Below are positions 1 to 12,163 of a stretch of 64,000 bases of DNA, in pieces (the first letter of the stretch is position 1; each line of letters starts with the position of its first letter). The notes beneath the pieces are model-generated. The model was given only the letters and a program-made list of their open reading frames with translations, was not told where the DNA came from and ran no database searches. The DNA is from Temnothorax longispinosus (lineage: Eukaryota; Arthropoda; Insecta; Hymenoptera; Formicidae), in assembly GCF_030848805.1 (NCBI RefSeq), contig NC_092369.1, forward strand, positions 5,656,661-5,720,660. The letters are read 5' to 3'. Both the position numbers and the translations under genes were made by a program.

Positions 1-245
1 ACCTTTATTAAAAGCATACTGCGCAAGGTAGCTTTAATTTTTGTTAAAAGATTCGCCTCGATTGCATCACACAATTTTTTAGGTACACTGTATTCTCGAT
101 TTAAAAGAGTTATTATAAATAACCTTTGCAATTGGAGAACGAATTCAAGGCGAATAAGCTTCTCGTAAATAATTTGGTAGATATGGCGTCGTCGTCATTC
201 GTAAAGAATTAAAAAGAAGTTTGCTGGATGAAAAAGATAAATCGA

Positions 246-266
246 ATATATATATATATATATATA
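246..266. repeat. TA dinucleotide microsatellite
   Basis: Uninterrupted alternating TA run of about 20 bases in AT-rich flank. No coding role is seen. Confidence 0.85.
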
Positions 267-379
267 AAGTTGTGTATCGTAGTAGTTCCAGGTAACGCGT
301 CGTAATATCGCGGTGTGACGTAAGCTTTAGACACATAACGTGCTTTATCCGGACCAGCAGCGTTAACAAGTTTAGAGCT

Positions 380-686
380 ATCTATCGATTTATGACAATG
401 CCGACGTAATATAGCAAATGAAATAGAACGAGGACAAGATAAAAAATTGCAATAAAAAATATAATACTCCTCGGGCGTGAAAATGGCTACAATATTGGTG
501 TCTATATAATGCAAATTTATATTTTATGTAAGTAAATAGAATATACATGTTCTATTGCAAATAGCAATGTTTTATCCATTTTCACGCCCAAGAAGTATTT
601 TTTATATATTTTATTGCCTTTTTCATCTTGTCTTTATTCTATTTCATTTATTATATTACACATCGGCATTGTAAATCAAAATAGAT
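380..686. repeat. Foldback (MITE-like) inverted repeat, about 300 bp
   Basis: The left arm (about 380-486) and right arm (about 576-686) are reverse complements over about 100 bp with scattered mismatches and small indels. Shared blocks include AATGCCGA, AAATGAAATAGAA, GACAAGAT and GGGCGTGAAAATGG. The spacer of about 90 bp is AT-rich. No transposase frame lies inside. The structure fits a non-autonomous DNA transposon (MITE) or two inverted copies of a short repeat. No target-site duplication could be assigned, so the superfamily is unknown. Confidence 0.75.
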
Positions 687-2104
687 ATAAATATATTCTA
701 TTTATTTATTACATATATGTATAATAATTATTTACTAATTATTAATTACTTATACATGCATATAAATTCTCCTGGTTTTTATACTACTATAGTTTTTATT
801 ATCTAATATCATTCCTGTTAAATGTGTGTTCTTTAAAAATATTCAAAAACAATATCAGATTATCTTATATTAATACAGCAATGATTTTAGTTTAATATTG
901 TTTTTATGATAAAAATCGTATTGTATTTTTGACTTGTGTCGTATACAGAGACATATATGTCCCTTTACAGAGAAAGAACTATACATAGAACTATAGGGAT
1001 AGAAACTATATCGAGTTCGATACAAATTGTTTCGTAGATACATCTTACTGGTGCACGGGTAACCAGATACTCCGGTACGTAATGGCGAGGGTGTATTCGC
1101 GATGCGATTGAGTAGAAATGGGTAGGATGCGAGGAAACTGTATATGGTGAATTTATTTCTGCATTTCGTTCTGTCAAGGCTATTCCTTACCACGGCTTCT
1201 CTGTAATTCTAGTATCTAGAGTATAATGGCGGTCGAAACGTAACGCAAATTGTCATTACAAAATTCAGTCCTTGTTTGTAAATTTCGAATCACAGTTTAA
1301 TTTGGAAAGTTCAAACCTCGTTGTCACATCTTTCTCTCTATAGAGATACAAATAGAAAATAGCATTTGCAACAATCGGATTTTGCATCGGATATTTTTTC
1401 AAAACTTCTTTTTCGATTTTTAAAATATGGATGTATGATGGATAATAACTCATACCCGTTCAACGACTCAATTATTAACCGGCAGTTTCTCGCCATCGTC
1501 GTTTACTAGCCTCCTCCGTTTCCTCAACCAGCTGCGTGTTAAGTGAGATATCGCGGAGGATGTCTTTTTACGCTCGCGCAAATTATGCAGGGTACCGCGG
1601 GCTGTATCTCTCAGAATGCATAATGCGACAATAGCGCGATAACGCGCGCGCGGAATGAGTCGTCTAGCGTCTTATGCAAATCTTCGAAAGGAGCACTTTG
1701 TAATAGGTAATAACGTTAACACCTGCTACCTCGTAGAGCGTATCCCGTATAATGGAGAAATGTTTTTATACGCGGCGTGTCGTTAAATCTATATAGAGAC
1801 ACTCGTCACTCCCGGCATGCCGCCATTACGACGGATCGGTTGAGTTAAGCGCGATGCAACGAGGTTTGACGAAATGGAAAAGAGCACTGCGTCAAAATGA
1901 CATTAATACCTTGAGGTTTCGAAATTAGCATAATGCTCGTTCTGAGTCGTTTCTGGCTGCTTGTGCGGCTCGCAGCTTTTCATGAATAAATTATTGCTAA
2001 TTACATACTTGATACAGCATCGTTCAGCATTTATTTCATTCATTATAGACATAATCATATCTCTTATATAAAATATATCAATTATTTGCATATTTATTTG
2101 TGTA
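687..2104. other. Gene-free AT-rich flank
   Basis: This stretch has only short, low-complexity open frames and no recognisable protein. AT-rich sequence (to about 960) gives way to more CpG-containing sequence around 1480-1870. I see no RNA gene or clear regulatory site. Confidence 0.5.
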
Positions 2105-2362
2105 CAAAAAAAAAGAACAATTTTGCTGAAGTTAAATCTACAAATTTAACTAGATACACAGATATGAAAATAATTATTTTGGGCCTATCTGAATAATTAT
2201 ATTGGACTCTCAAGCTGGTTGCTAGAATAGATCAAAACTTCTTGCAGCATTTTTATTATACTTGAGCGTCCTCCATAATTATTTTGATGATTCAACATAA
2301 TTATTTTCATCAGATCTAAATTTCGTCTAATTTGTACTTGAGCAAAACCGTTCTTTCCGTAT
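2105..2362. repeat. Foldback (MITE-like) inverted repeat, about 258 bp
   Basis: Nearly the whole segment is an imperfect palindrome. The left arm (about 2105-2221) pairs with the right arm (about 2243-2362). Shared blocks include AAAGAAC, TTTTGCT, GAAAATAATTAT, AATAATTAT and CTCAAG in inverse order, and the centre is about 20 bp. No coding capacity is present. It resembles a small MITE and is unrelated in sequence to the foldbacks at 380 and 4025. Confidence 0.65.
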
Positions 2363-4024
2363 ATTTCTTAACATTTTATGAATAGTTTTATGGATAGCTG
2401 GATGAAAAGTAATTGAAAGTAATGGAGAAAGATGGATGTGTTGTTCAATATTTTACATATTTCTTAGTTAGCAATGTGTGCATCTTTTTTTTCTTTCCAT
2501 TCAAATATCGCGTCCATTGCGCGGGAGCTTGATGCTACAATTTCGCGAAAAGACAGACATACGAGACCATGGTTAGCATACGAAACGACATTGCGAAGGA
2601 AGGCGTTTCGCTGCTCAAAGGTGGAGAAGAACTTGACAGCGTCTACGAGCTTAGACGAGTGTGGGTGTAGCATCTCCTCATCCTTCTTTTACCCCAAAAG
2701 GTTACGTGGGTGGCGTGGTAGCTGGGTGACGTGTATTTTACGTGCCGCCTTTATTTCGATACGACGGGGCTTCGATCCCCGTCCAAACCTAATTTGCGTT
2801 CCATCTCGCGAGCAAACACTCTTCGAGAGCGCGAGACAGGCGGGCGACCCGAGAGCGATTCTCCTCCATTTCCCTCCCCTCCTCCTACTTCCGTCGTAAT
2901 CCTTCTCTGACACAGGGTATCCGCGACACCGTCGTTACGTCATACGCAGACACATCGTGTACCGCGAACGCTGGGCGTGCTCTTTGAACTGGTTCGAATT
3001 TCCCACAAGGCGGCACAAGGGCTGTGATCTGGCTATGAGGGAATATCGCTTTCAGCTCCAGAAGTGATCATTCTGACACATCTATTGATTTATACTCGCA
3101 ATGGCGATTTTTGATCTTATAACAAAAAAATAAAGAATAAATCGTGTTCGTACAGTATTCTTTAATATAAAAAAATCCATTTTTTTGCAACAAATTAATA
3201 TATTTTTCAACAATTTCAACGATTCTATGTTAATATTTATATATCCTATATAAAAATATTGTTAACAAAACCGAATCTCTTCTTTCTAAAGCTTGTTATT
3301 GCTATTATACGGTTTATAAATTTATCCGTAAAAAATCTAGAAGTTATATTTATATCTTTATAATTTAAAGTATAATTTTTTTTTATTATAAAAGTTTAAT
3401 GGTATATTTTTCTGTAAATTTTAACAAAATTTAAGTTTTAAGTAAAAATAAAATAGCGATTTGAAAAGTTTGTCGCTTGGGTACAAGTGACTGTGACAAG
3501 TTTTACTCGTACAAAAGCGTGGTTTATTAAAATTGTTAAAATCTGTACTTACCGTAATAGCTGTCATCGAAGAACGAATCTTCTTGTTTTGCCAAGAAAT
3601 ATATAACGAAAAAGCGAGAACCTCGATTTTCGAAAGAAGCAAACTAAACGACATTAAAAAATGCATTAAAACCAGCATCGTCATCCCTGAGGAACCCAAA
3701 GAAACAATGAATACGCAGGAATATCGATTTTCTGATAAACTAGGGTTTAATAGAATACGTTGAGATTCGGTACAGATTCAGTACAGTCTGACTTCTTTTC
3801 CTTGGGTTTCCATAAACCAAATAAATTTGCAGTTTGATGAGGACGAGAGGAATGCAACATGTAATGGAAGATGTATTCGAAGATTCGTAGTAACGATGAT
3901 TATTTCGAATGCAATTCCCGATTCCTACTCAATCGCTGTATACAAGAGCATTGACCGATTAGATAAATAATCGATTTTTAGTTGACTGATGTGAAACATT
4001 ATTTATATATATGCGATATATGAA
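2363..4024. other. Gene-free flank with a GC-richer block
   Basis: About 2560-3060 is clearly more GC- and CpG-rich than its neighbours and carries overlapping open frames on both strands (up to 141 codons) with no recognisable domain. About 3110-3430 is AT-rich with A/T homopolymers. A plus-strand open frame at 3533-3763 (76 codons, starting at TTG) has balanced residue use but no family I recognise. Confidence 0.4.
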
Positions 4025-4617
4025 GTTAAAAAAATTAGCGAATTTCTTTGTTTAAACGCTAATTTGAAGGAGCGTCAAGGCCACTGGTATCACGTGAGAG
4101 AGAGAGGTCTTTATTCTAAAAATAGACACCACGTGCAGCGCTCTATCCTGTTTACTTTTTGTGCAGTGTGGTTTTGTTCGTGAGCGTATAAGGTGCACGG
4201 TGAACAGTGCATGAATCGTACACAGTGTTATGAATGGTACGAAGGCTTTAAAAGAGTGGTCGGCTATCAATAGGTCGACGATCCACGTTCAAGCCGGCCG
4301 TCAACGTCGACAGCCGCCATAAACCTGCTTTAACATTTCATAAGTTTCAGTGAATGATTTTCCGAGCTTAAAACAAGATTTAATGTTCACACGTCGATTT
4401 CACATAGAAATCGATCGCTCTAAAAATTCGCGAACCGCACCTTACACGTTCACAAATAAAACCACACTGCATAAAAAGTAAACAAGATAAAGCGCTGCAC
4501 GCGGTATCTATTTTTAGATTAGAACACAGGTTCTTCCGTCACGTGACATCAATCTTGACGAGCCTTGACGAGCCTTCAAATTGTTGCATAAATAAACAAG
4601 TTCGCTAATTTTTTAAA
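4025..4617. repeat. Long-armed foldback element, about 590 bp
   Basis: The left arm (about 4025-4200) and right arm (about 4435-4617) are inverted copies at roughly 75-80% identity by eye. Conserved blocks include AAAATTAGCGAA at the outer ends, TCACGTGA, CTAAAAATAGA, GTGCAGCGCT, TGTTTACTTTTT and GCAGTGTGGTTTT. The spacer of about 235 bp is unique and does not pair. Both outer ends contain a TTAA-like string, which could be a piggyBac-type target site, but the poly-A edge makes the boundary ambiguous. No transposase is present. The alternative is two head-to-head insertions of one repeat. Confidence 0.75.
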
Positions 4618-5640
4618 CAGATCTCGTATGTGATAATCGACAAAATTATTTACGGCGTGAACACGGTCGGTCACGCGTCGTGTCGGAGCGACGCGATTGC
4701 AAGCCCGTGATTGAAAATACGGCAGTCAAGTCGTCGCCGGCATTGCCGATAAGCGAGTTTATCACGCGACATTGGTTCTTCAAGCGAGCGTGTTTCGTGT
4801 CTCTATGCAAATTGCGGGTGAACTAATACTCGCCGTCCGGAAATGGGGTGCCTCGCAAGCCGGAAATAAAATGAAATCCAGCGTAATAGAATGGCAGTGC
4901 CGCTTGACAGCTCGCGCGTCCGCGACAATGTTCGCGGTCAGACGCTGATGAAATTTTCGGCAGCGTTGTCATGTAATTCTGCGAACTTTTTAGAGGTAAT
5001 TTGACAGCTTATCGTGTCTCGAATGTATCGAGTCTGCGTTTTTATTTCTCTTTTGGTTCCTCTAATGTCTTTAATATCTATCTATTTCCCTTAAGAACGT
5101 TTACTTTTGCACGAGGTGCAGTATCTTATTATTTGTTACTTGAAAATTTTTAAGAAATTATATTTACGGAATATATCCAATTGATAATGTTAATAAACGT
5201 GATTAATTTTCTCTTCGCGTCTTTAAGTTCTTGATTAATTATTGCATTGTGATTGATCCATTAGGTTTAATAGTTATCGTAATAATTTTATATTAAAGGA
5301 AAGAAAAGAATGGGAATAGAACAAAATATTGCAATTAAATATTGCAAGAGATATTTTAAGCAAAAGCTGAATAAAGTTAACTCAATGACTACGTTGACTC
5401 TGGATTAGGAACAAAGTGTTATTTTCCTCGCAATCTTCTTTCTTCTTCTTTTATCGCCATCGACGCCATCATGTTATCCTTCGATTTCTGCACGCTTTTC
5501 ATTGAGACGAAGATAAAGAGGACATGCTGTAGCCTGTATATCGATCAAATCCAGTTGGAACCGAAAGCTGAGGAGTTTTAAAATGGTTTTATGGTAGCTA
5601 ATCGATGTCAGTGCTCAGAGACAGGTAGAATAGAGACTAG
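4618..5640. other. Gene-free flank
   Basis: A CpG-rich part (about 4650-5000) is followed by an AT-rich part. I found no credible coding frame, RNA gene or repeat array. It is intergenic sequence or distal flank of the minus-strand gene whose last exon is at 12164-12885. Confidence 0.45.
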
Positions 5641-7139
5641 GTAGGAAACAAGGAAAAAGTTTAGCTCGCTCGTTGCAAAATTGCGCTCCTATGCGCCCGT
5701 TGAATCGCTTTGTCTATGCAGACGTATATGCATGCGCGTTCGTGAATAGAGACCATGTGTATGGGGATTACATACGCCACTTTGTCTCTGGTTTTAAAGG
5801 GAGAGATAGAGGAGGGTTCGGGGAATTCGTAGACTATGTCGTATATATACATATACCACATGTATGTGTATATATATCCAATAATATATATCATCGTGTC
5901 CTTCATCATCATCATTATATTTACTGGTATAATTAATTACTCGCTTAGATATGAAACCTAATAGGAACATGATTGCACCGTGCCCGTTTTTTCCGCACGA
6001 TGTTGGCGCCTCCGATTGCGGCTCTACCGCTTTTTTCATCTTTCCGTTTTTTCTCGTTTTTTTTTCCTTCCGTCTTCGGGGCTCGCACGCGTTTTGCTGT
6101 ATACGCTCGTGTGTATTGCCATCTCTTCGCGCGTGTACCGGTACAACCGTGTTCGTCCGTCGTGATAATCGTCGTGTGGCACGCGCATACATATCCCTTC
6201 TTCGTCGCCGTTACAAAATCCGGACCAATACCGTTTACGCGTATAAATGGATAATAATAAGTCTGTACACAGGACGCGAGAGAGAATGTGCGTAAGTCTC
6301 GGAGCGATGACCAGGCGAGAACGCGAGCTCGCTCTGCTATCTCTCGTCCCCCGCTCGATCATCGATCGCGTGAAATCGTTACCCTCGCGGGCACCGACGC
6401 GACGAGCCAAGTTAAACGAAAGTTCAATGAAACGAGTACGCGTGGAACATCCCGATTGGCTAGAACCAAAGGTGCGATATGCCGATATACGTATATTTAA
6501 TGTGTCGAAGGTACGGTGAAACGCAACGGAACGTATCTAGTCGCGGAAAAGTACGCTGCGCATCTCTCCGTTGTGGCGCAATGCGCAGTCCACTTTTCCT
6601 CGCGGTAAAACACACGCGTATATTTTTCTCGAGTTAAAAAGCGTAAAAGGTACTTCGTCCTGCCGGTCACTTTTGAATGAATGCGTTTACACGTGTCCGC
6701 GCGTCACTTTAACGTCGCCGTTGTTCCCCAAATTCGACACTCTCGCGATCGTCGCCGATCTGTTTGCGTCTCCGCGTTTTACAAAAAGGGCCCGGCGAGA
6801 GGCGCAAAGAGAGGCGCTTGTCCCGTCTATCCAGGGCGTCCAAAGAGATGGGATTCCGGATTTTGTTCGTCGATCACGCTCGATTCGTCGATCGCGGGCC
6901 GAGCCGACGCGCGGCGCCAACATCGTCGAGGTTGCCCGGGCCGGCGTTTCGGGTGTCCCGCGCCATCGGTGGGTGTGCGGACCCACGCGCGGCTGACGGT
7001 GCCCCGTAGTGAGTACATATAGATATACACATGGCAATCTCTCACAAGAATTAGTCGCTATCGTTATCAATTAGTATCCATTATTAATTAATAGTCAATC
7101 AAGTACCGCACGAACAAATTCTCGCAAGTTAATCGGCAA

Positions 7140-7275
7140 TAATGTAATAATAATCATACTAATAATGATAATAGTGTAATAACGTAATAATAATGATAAT
7201 AATAATAATTATTATGACAATAATAATCGCAATAGTAGTAATAATTGCAATAATAGTCACAATAGCAATTAATAG
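7140..7275. repeat. AAT-rich imperfect trinucleotide tract
   Basis: Degenerate AAT/AATAATG repeats of about 130 bases on the plus strand, with interruptions such as GATAAT and GCAATAGTAG. It is strand-complementary in composition to the ATT tract near 10.36-10.45 kb. Confidence 0.8.
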
Positions 7276-7872
7276 AGTTAATAATAAATAGACACGTTCA
7301 ACATATTTCCGTAAAAACTCAACGAGATTAGAAAAATGAAAAACTTCGACGATCACCGTAGCCTTTTCCGTCGTCGGACGGTTCCACCGACGCGATATTC
7401 CGACTGTTCGCTCGTCGAGCATGGCATGGCCATTGTTACCGAGTGCATGAAAGTATAGCGGGAGTTTGCAAGTTGTTCCAATCGTCACCTCTCTCTCTCT
7501 TCGACGCGTCGAGCGAAAAGTTCTCTGTAAAAATGCATCCTCGATGGATCTTTGCGATCGATCGGCGTCACGCGCGATCCCGACCGCATTCGGCGCTCGC
7601 GAGAAGAGAGAGAGAGGGGGGATTGTCAATGGTTAGCGAGGGTGGCCGTGTGTCGACGGAAAACGGCATCGGTGACGTCGGCCGCGCTTAATCCTTCCGC
7701 AACGCAGTAATATATATATGTATATAGCATTCGTTTCCTCACATATCGTTCTCGTATCGTTAGCTCATCACTCCATTACATAATTCGCGCACACTTATCA
7801 CTCACTCATTGTTGATTTTTAGGAACAGCTAGCGAGGTTCGGTTACTCTATCACGCAATCTCCGTACTCGAA

Positions 7873-7940
7873 ACTCAAAACGCCAAAACCGACGCGCCGG
7901 TTTTGCGTACACGCGCACGTACGTAGCCGCGTTTTGAGAG
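7873..7940. other. Nested hairpin / double inverted repeat
   Basis: An outer pair, ACTCAAAACG (7873-7882) with CGTTTTGAGAGT (7929-7940), matches over CTCAAAACG. It encloses an inner pair, CAAAACCG with CGGTTTTG (7884-7905), with a loop of about 6 bases. The cores are related, since both contain CAAAAC. It could be a structured element in a long 3' UTR or a DNA-level palindrome, and no function can be assigned. Confidence 0.6.
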
Positions 7941-9445
7941 TCACGCTCGTATGCGATGTGTAGCTCCGAGTTCATACGCAAAATTCGATTTCAGTGTGTG
8001 TGGATGTGTGTTTTTATGTTGTTTGTTTGTATGTGTGTGCGCGCGCTTGTGTATACCCGTTAATTTGTCTGTGTTGCGTGTATATACGCGTGTTTATAAT
8101 TTGTATTAACGAATATTACGGTCCTTGCAACGCGTCGCTCTCCTCTGTGTCTCTCGCGAGCAAATTACTAAGAAAAAACTAAGATCGCGATGGATACCGG
8201 CCGAGGCGCATCGTCTTGTGCGTTCAAGTGCATATTTTCGCCCTTCTATGATTTTACTATACGTATGTAGGAAATTTCGCAGCGAAGGGAAATAAATTTC
8301 GCTTCTCTCTCACAGTCTTAGCGCCGCGGCTTTGAGGTCCTGGGCGCTTTTTCTTTGGAACATCTTGCCTCGTGCTAGTGGTAGTGATAGAGTTATCGTT
8401 TGCAAAGATCCTGAAGACAGTACGGATTCGCGGTCGCCAAACGCGAGCGCGCACACGCGATTCCGCGGCGATCGCCTTAATTAATTCTACGACTTGATCA
8501 CACCCGTTAATTGTCTTATTTTGCGAGGTATCGGTTCGTACGAAGAGAGATTCCGCTCTGGATTCTTTTTTTTTCCCGGTACGTCCTGTAAAGGTGGATC
8601 GTGCCGGTCGGAAAGACGATCGGCTGAAAATTTCGATATTAGCGATTCGATTAGGTGTCCTCGGTAGTAGTATACGAGTGCGGGTATGTGTATAGATGTA
8701 TATGTATACGCGTGTATGTGCACAAATGTTCTCGTTCGTGTCACTTTTTGGAACATGTACGTGTGTTAAATGTACGCTAGTTCAACGCTGTAACGTTTAT
8801 ATAGATAATAATCAATACATGACCACATATATGTAAATATAATATCGTAATCTATAATCATAATAATAATAATAATTCAAATATAATATTAATAATCGTC
8901 GTTACCAACGTTACGTTAGAAAAGCATCTTTTGCAGACAGGAACCTCGAGAGTTGCTTAGTACCTTAGGAATAGTTATTACTTCGCGTTTCGTTTGATCT
9001 TAACGACCACGTGTTTTTTTTTTAACGTCCTCGGATCTCAGACCCCCTCCCCTGCTTTCTCCGAGAGCCCCCTTACCCCCAGAGACGAACGCGCCCATTC
9101 GTCAGTGCATTTCTCTGTCCGGCATCCCCCACATCGCTCTCCGTTCCACGCGACACCCTTGTTTTTTCTCCGGTATACCCTTTTTTTTAACCTAATGATT
9201 CGCGTAAATTCAAGACTGCAGCACGTAAAAACACGCCACGGTATCTTTTTCTTTTGCTTATTTTTTTTCTTTTGCACTTCCGGTGGCACTTCCGGCATTC
9301 TGTAGCTTCGCATACGCGCCGCATTGTATGCGCGAACTTTCGTTTCTTCTAGAGTGAGCTTCTAGAGCGAGGAACACGACGTACGTACGCGTGTAGACAC
9401 GTCATCGTTCCGGATATCATCCGCGAGGATTCTAGTACGTCACAA

Positions 9446-9547
<102 letters not shown>

Positions 9548-10357
9548 CTACTTAAATATATATTTTCTTCTTATTCATTCACTTCATTTTTCATATATAT
9601 ATACATACTTCTCTTCTGTATATATACTTATATGCGTGAGAGTGTGTGTTTGTGTGTCTATGTATCGTTTCTATCGACGCGCATGTACCCATCCTCCTCA
9701 CCCTCTTTCCCTTTATATTCTATAGTTTAATCGTAATTTATCCGTAACTTACAGCTAGTAGTGAATTCTTTGTCGTTCTCGATTTTACACCCTTCTGTTG
9801 CTGTTCGAAACGGTGCAATTTTCTTTCTCCTCCCTCTTTCCCAACCTATGATCCGGGACGATGTTTGTATTTCTAAAATATTTTCGTCTAAATGCGCGAG
9901 ATTTTTGAAATTTTTATCCCTATATATAACCGCCGTATCTAAATTTAAAAAATTCACCTTGTTCTATTAAAAAATTCCAGATTACATCACTAGAGTGTTT
10001 AGATTTCACCCAGTACAATATTTGGCCGATTATCTGTTCACGAATAAAGATCAAATAAAGAGTCGTAATGTTCACTTATGCTACGTTGCACGTGCGTATA
10101 CGATTTGAGTTTGATTTCCAGACGTTTGCAATACAGTTCGGTTCTTGTACGTGTACCGCTCTATTCTTTTATTTGCTCGCGCGAGACTGTGGAAAAGAGG
10201 GAGAGCAAAGTCAGAGGACATAGAGGTAAGATTCTATGGTGCCGGGCCACCCTCCTATTATCCCCCATCCCGTGCGTCGATGTGTGTCAATCGGTTGTTC
10301 GATTATCGAGCTTTGCTTAGCGATAATCGTTATAGCTACCGACAGCCCTCTAATACC

Positions 10358-10447
10358 TATCGTTATTACTATCATTATTATTACTAGTTTCATTATTATT
10401 ATTTTATTACTCTTATTATTATTAATATTATTATTATCATTAACGTT
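10358..10447. repeat. ATT-rich imperfect trinucleotide tract
   Basis: About 90 bases of degenerate ATT/TATTATTA repeats on the plus strand. Its complement matches the composition of the AAT tract at 7140-7275. Confidence 0.8.
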
Positions 10448-10711
10448 GTTACTAATCATTTGTTTAGCGTAATAAATATAATTTATTAAATATAGGAACC
10501 ATGTTTCTGGGTCTTGCTTGCTCGTTCGTGCACGCGAATCGTGACGATGACGGGCACACCGGGGGTTTATTATGCCGTCTTATATACCGTCGTTTTTCCT
10601 TCCGTCCGCCATCTTATTACGTTTTTCTTTTTTATCAAATTATGGGAAATAACGTAAAAAAAAACGTACGTGCCAAGCCCGTTGTGCACGTGTGTACAGT
10701 GCGCGTCTGTC

Positions 10712-10828
10712 ATGTGTGTGTGTGTTGTGTTGTGTGTGCGTTACCTGTTTATATGTATGTAAGTATTTGTGAATGGCAGAGAAAATTGCAGAGAAAGAGT
10801 ATCGTGTGTGTGTGTGTGTGTGTGTATG
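10712..10828. repeat. GT-rich microsatellite pair
   Basis: Two GT arrays (about 10712-10740 and 10805-10828) are separated by mixed sequence. The second is nearly pure GT. Confidence 0.85.
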
Positions 10829-10924
10829 CTTCTTGAATTATCCTTCTTTGTCGCTTTCCCGAAAAGCGTTCCTCTTTTTATTACCTTTTCCACGATCGCC
10901 GTCGAAGTCGCTGAACGATTCGCG

Positions 10925-11150
10925 ACACACATACATACACAACGCATGCACGTACGCACGCATGCACGCACACATACACACCCGCACACGCGCAGGTCCA
11001 CATACACACAGGTCCGTGGAAAGCCACGTGCACACGCGCGTCAAAATGAGAAAGAGAGTGATAGAGACAGTCAGATATCTATATATATATATATATATGT
11101 ATATGTGTATATATATATAGATGTATGTATATATATATATATATGAATAT
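10925..11150. repeat. CA-rich then TA-rich microsatellite cluster
   Basis: About 10925-11040 is an impure CA/CACG array. About 11077-11150 is TA/TATG repeats. Open frames across it are repeat translations (alternating His/Thr or Tyr/Ile) and are not considered genes. Confidence 0.8.
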
Positions 11151-11292
11151 GTACGTACGTATTCGTAACGATGGCGGCGTTTTCAGTTTCGCGCGCCGCG
11201 CACCATCTACCCTACTACGCCGCGCCTAATAGCGTCCGCTTTTATCTTCCTGCTTCTTTTTCTTTTTTTTCTTAGTAACTCTGCTTTAAATC

Positions 11293-11298
11293 TTTATT
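11293..11298 (-). promoter_or_regulatory. Candidate polyadenylation signal AATAAA
   Basis: The plus strand reads TTTATT, i.e. AATAAA on the minus strand, about 870 bases after the stop codon at 12164-12166. It is the first such hexamer I could find downstream of the stop. Others follow (for example 10566-10571, 10482-10487, 10168-10173), so alternative 3' ends are possible. No transcript evidence is available. Confidence 0.3.
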
Positions 11299-12163
11299 AT
11301 TACTTTACATAGGAACGTTTAAGTTAGCCCACCTCGACGCGTGTCGTTCCGCGTCGCACGACGCACTTTCCCTCCGGAACTTCCCGTACTCTCCTCTCCT
11401 GGAAACGTATCGCGCACATCGTTCCGAGACGTGCACCCAAAAATCGGCTCGATCCGATCGAGCCGCTGACTGATCGACCGATCGACCGATTGTTGGCTAC
11501 CCAGCAAGGAGGATTTCTCGATCGCGTTCGTTCGATCGTTCTCCAGTCGATTCCACCAGACTAGCTCGTCTTCGTCGAGTCTCTCTATCCTTTTGCCACC
11601 TTTCTTTTTTTAATTTAATAATCTTTTTTTCTTTTTCTTTTTTTTTTCGTGCTACGAGAGGAACTTTGGAGAGCGCGCATCTTCACGGCGCGCGCTGCGC
11701 GGGATTCGCGTTACAAAAATAATAGGCAAATCGGGGGCGCGGGGCTAGGGGGCAGGGAAGCGGTGGAGGATGGTTGTGTGCTGGCGGTGCATAAACGACG
11801 AAATTAAGAGAGAAAACCAATGATCGTCCGCCGTTCGTGCCTGAGTAATGTGCCTCCCTTTCCTGCCCCCTCTCCTACCGCCACGGGGCAAATGCCCCCG
11901 ACGGGGTGCTCCGTCGAGATGGACACCCGTGCCTGCCCGTTCATCGCCGGTTAGGAACATTGGCTCGTTCACTGCGACGTCCTCGAGTCCGACCTCCTCC
12001 AAGCGACGTCCATAGGTTCTCGTCTTTCCCTCCTCCGCCCATCTTCTCTTATATTTTACTCTTGCAGTTTCTTTCTATTGTTATTTGGTGCCATTTTTCG
12101 CGCGCAACTTCCCTGCCTTTGAGGGAGATGGTAGATCAGTCCCCGAGCTCGGTCGTGTGGCGT
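11299..12163 (-). other. Putative proximal 3' UTR of the zinc-finger gene
   Basis: This segment directly follows the TAA stop on the minus strand. It is GC-rich near the stop and has A-rich runs on the minus strand around 11610-11650. An open frame of 85 codons at 11745-12002 (minus) is Gly/Arg-rich and unlike a known domain, so I do not call it a gene. The extent rests only on the candidate polyadenylation hexamer at 11293-11298. Confidence 0.4.

Noticed and set aside
2755..2790. tRNA-like T-arm (CGGGG stem with TTCGA loop)
   Set aside because: The loop is off by one relative to a T-loop, and no acceptor, D or anticodon arm can be built from the bases upstream.
3497..3763. Plus-strand open frame with balanced residue use
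   Set aside because: It has no ATG at its start, no recognisable family and no splice context. The length is within chance for the region.
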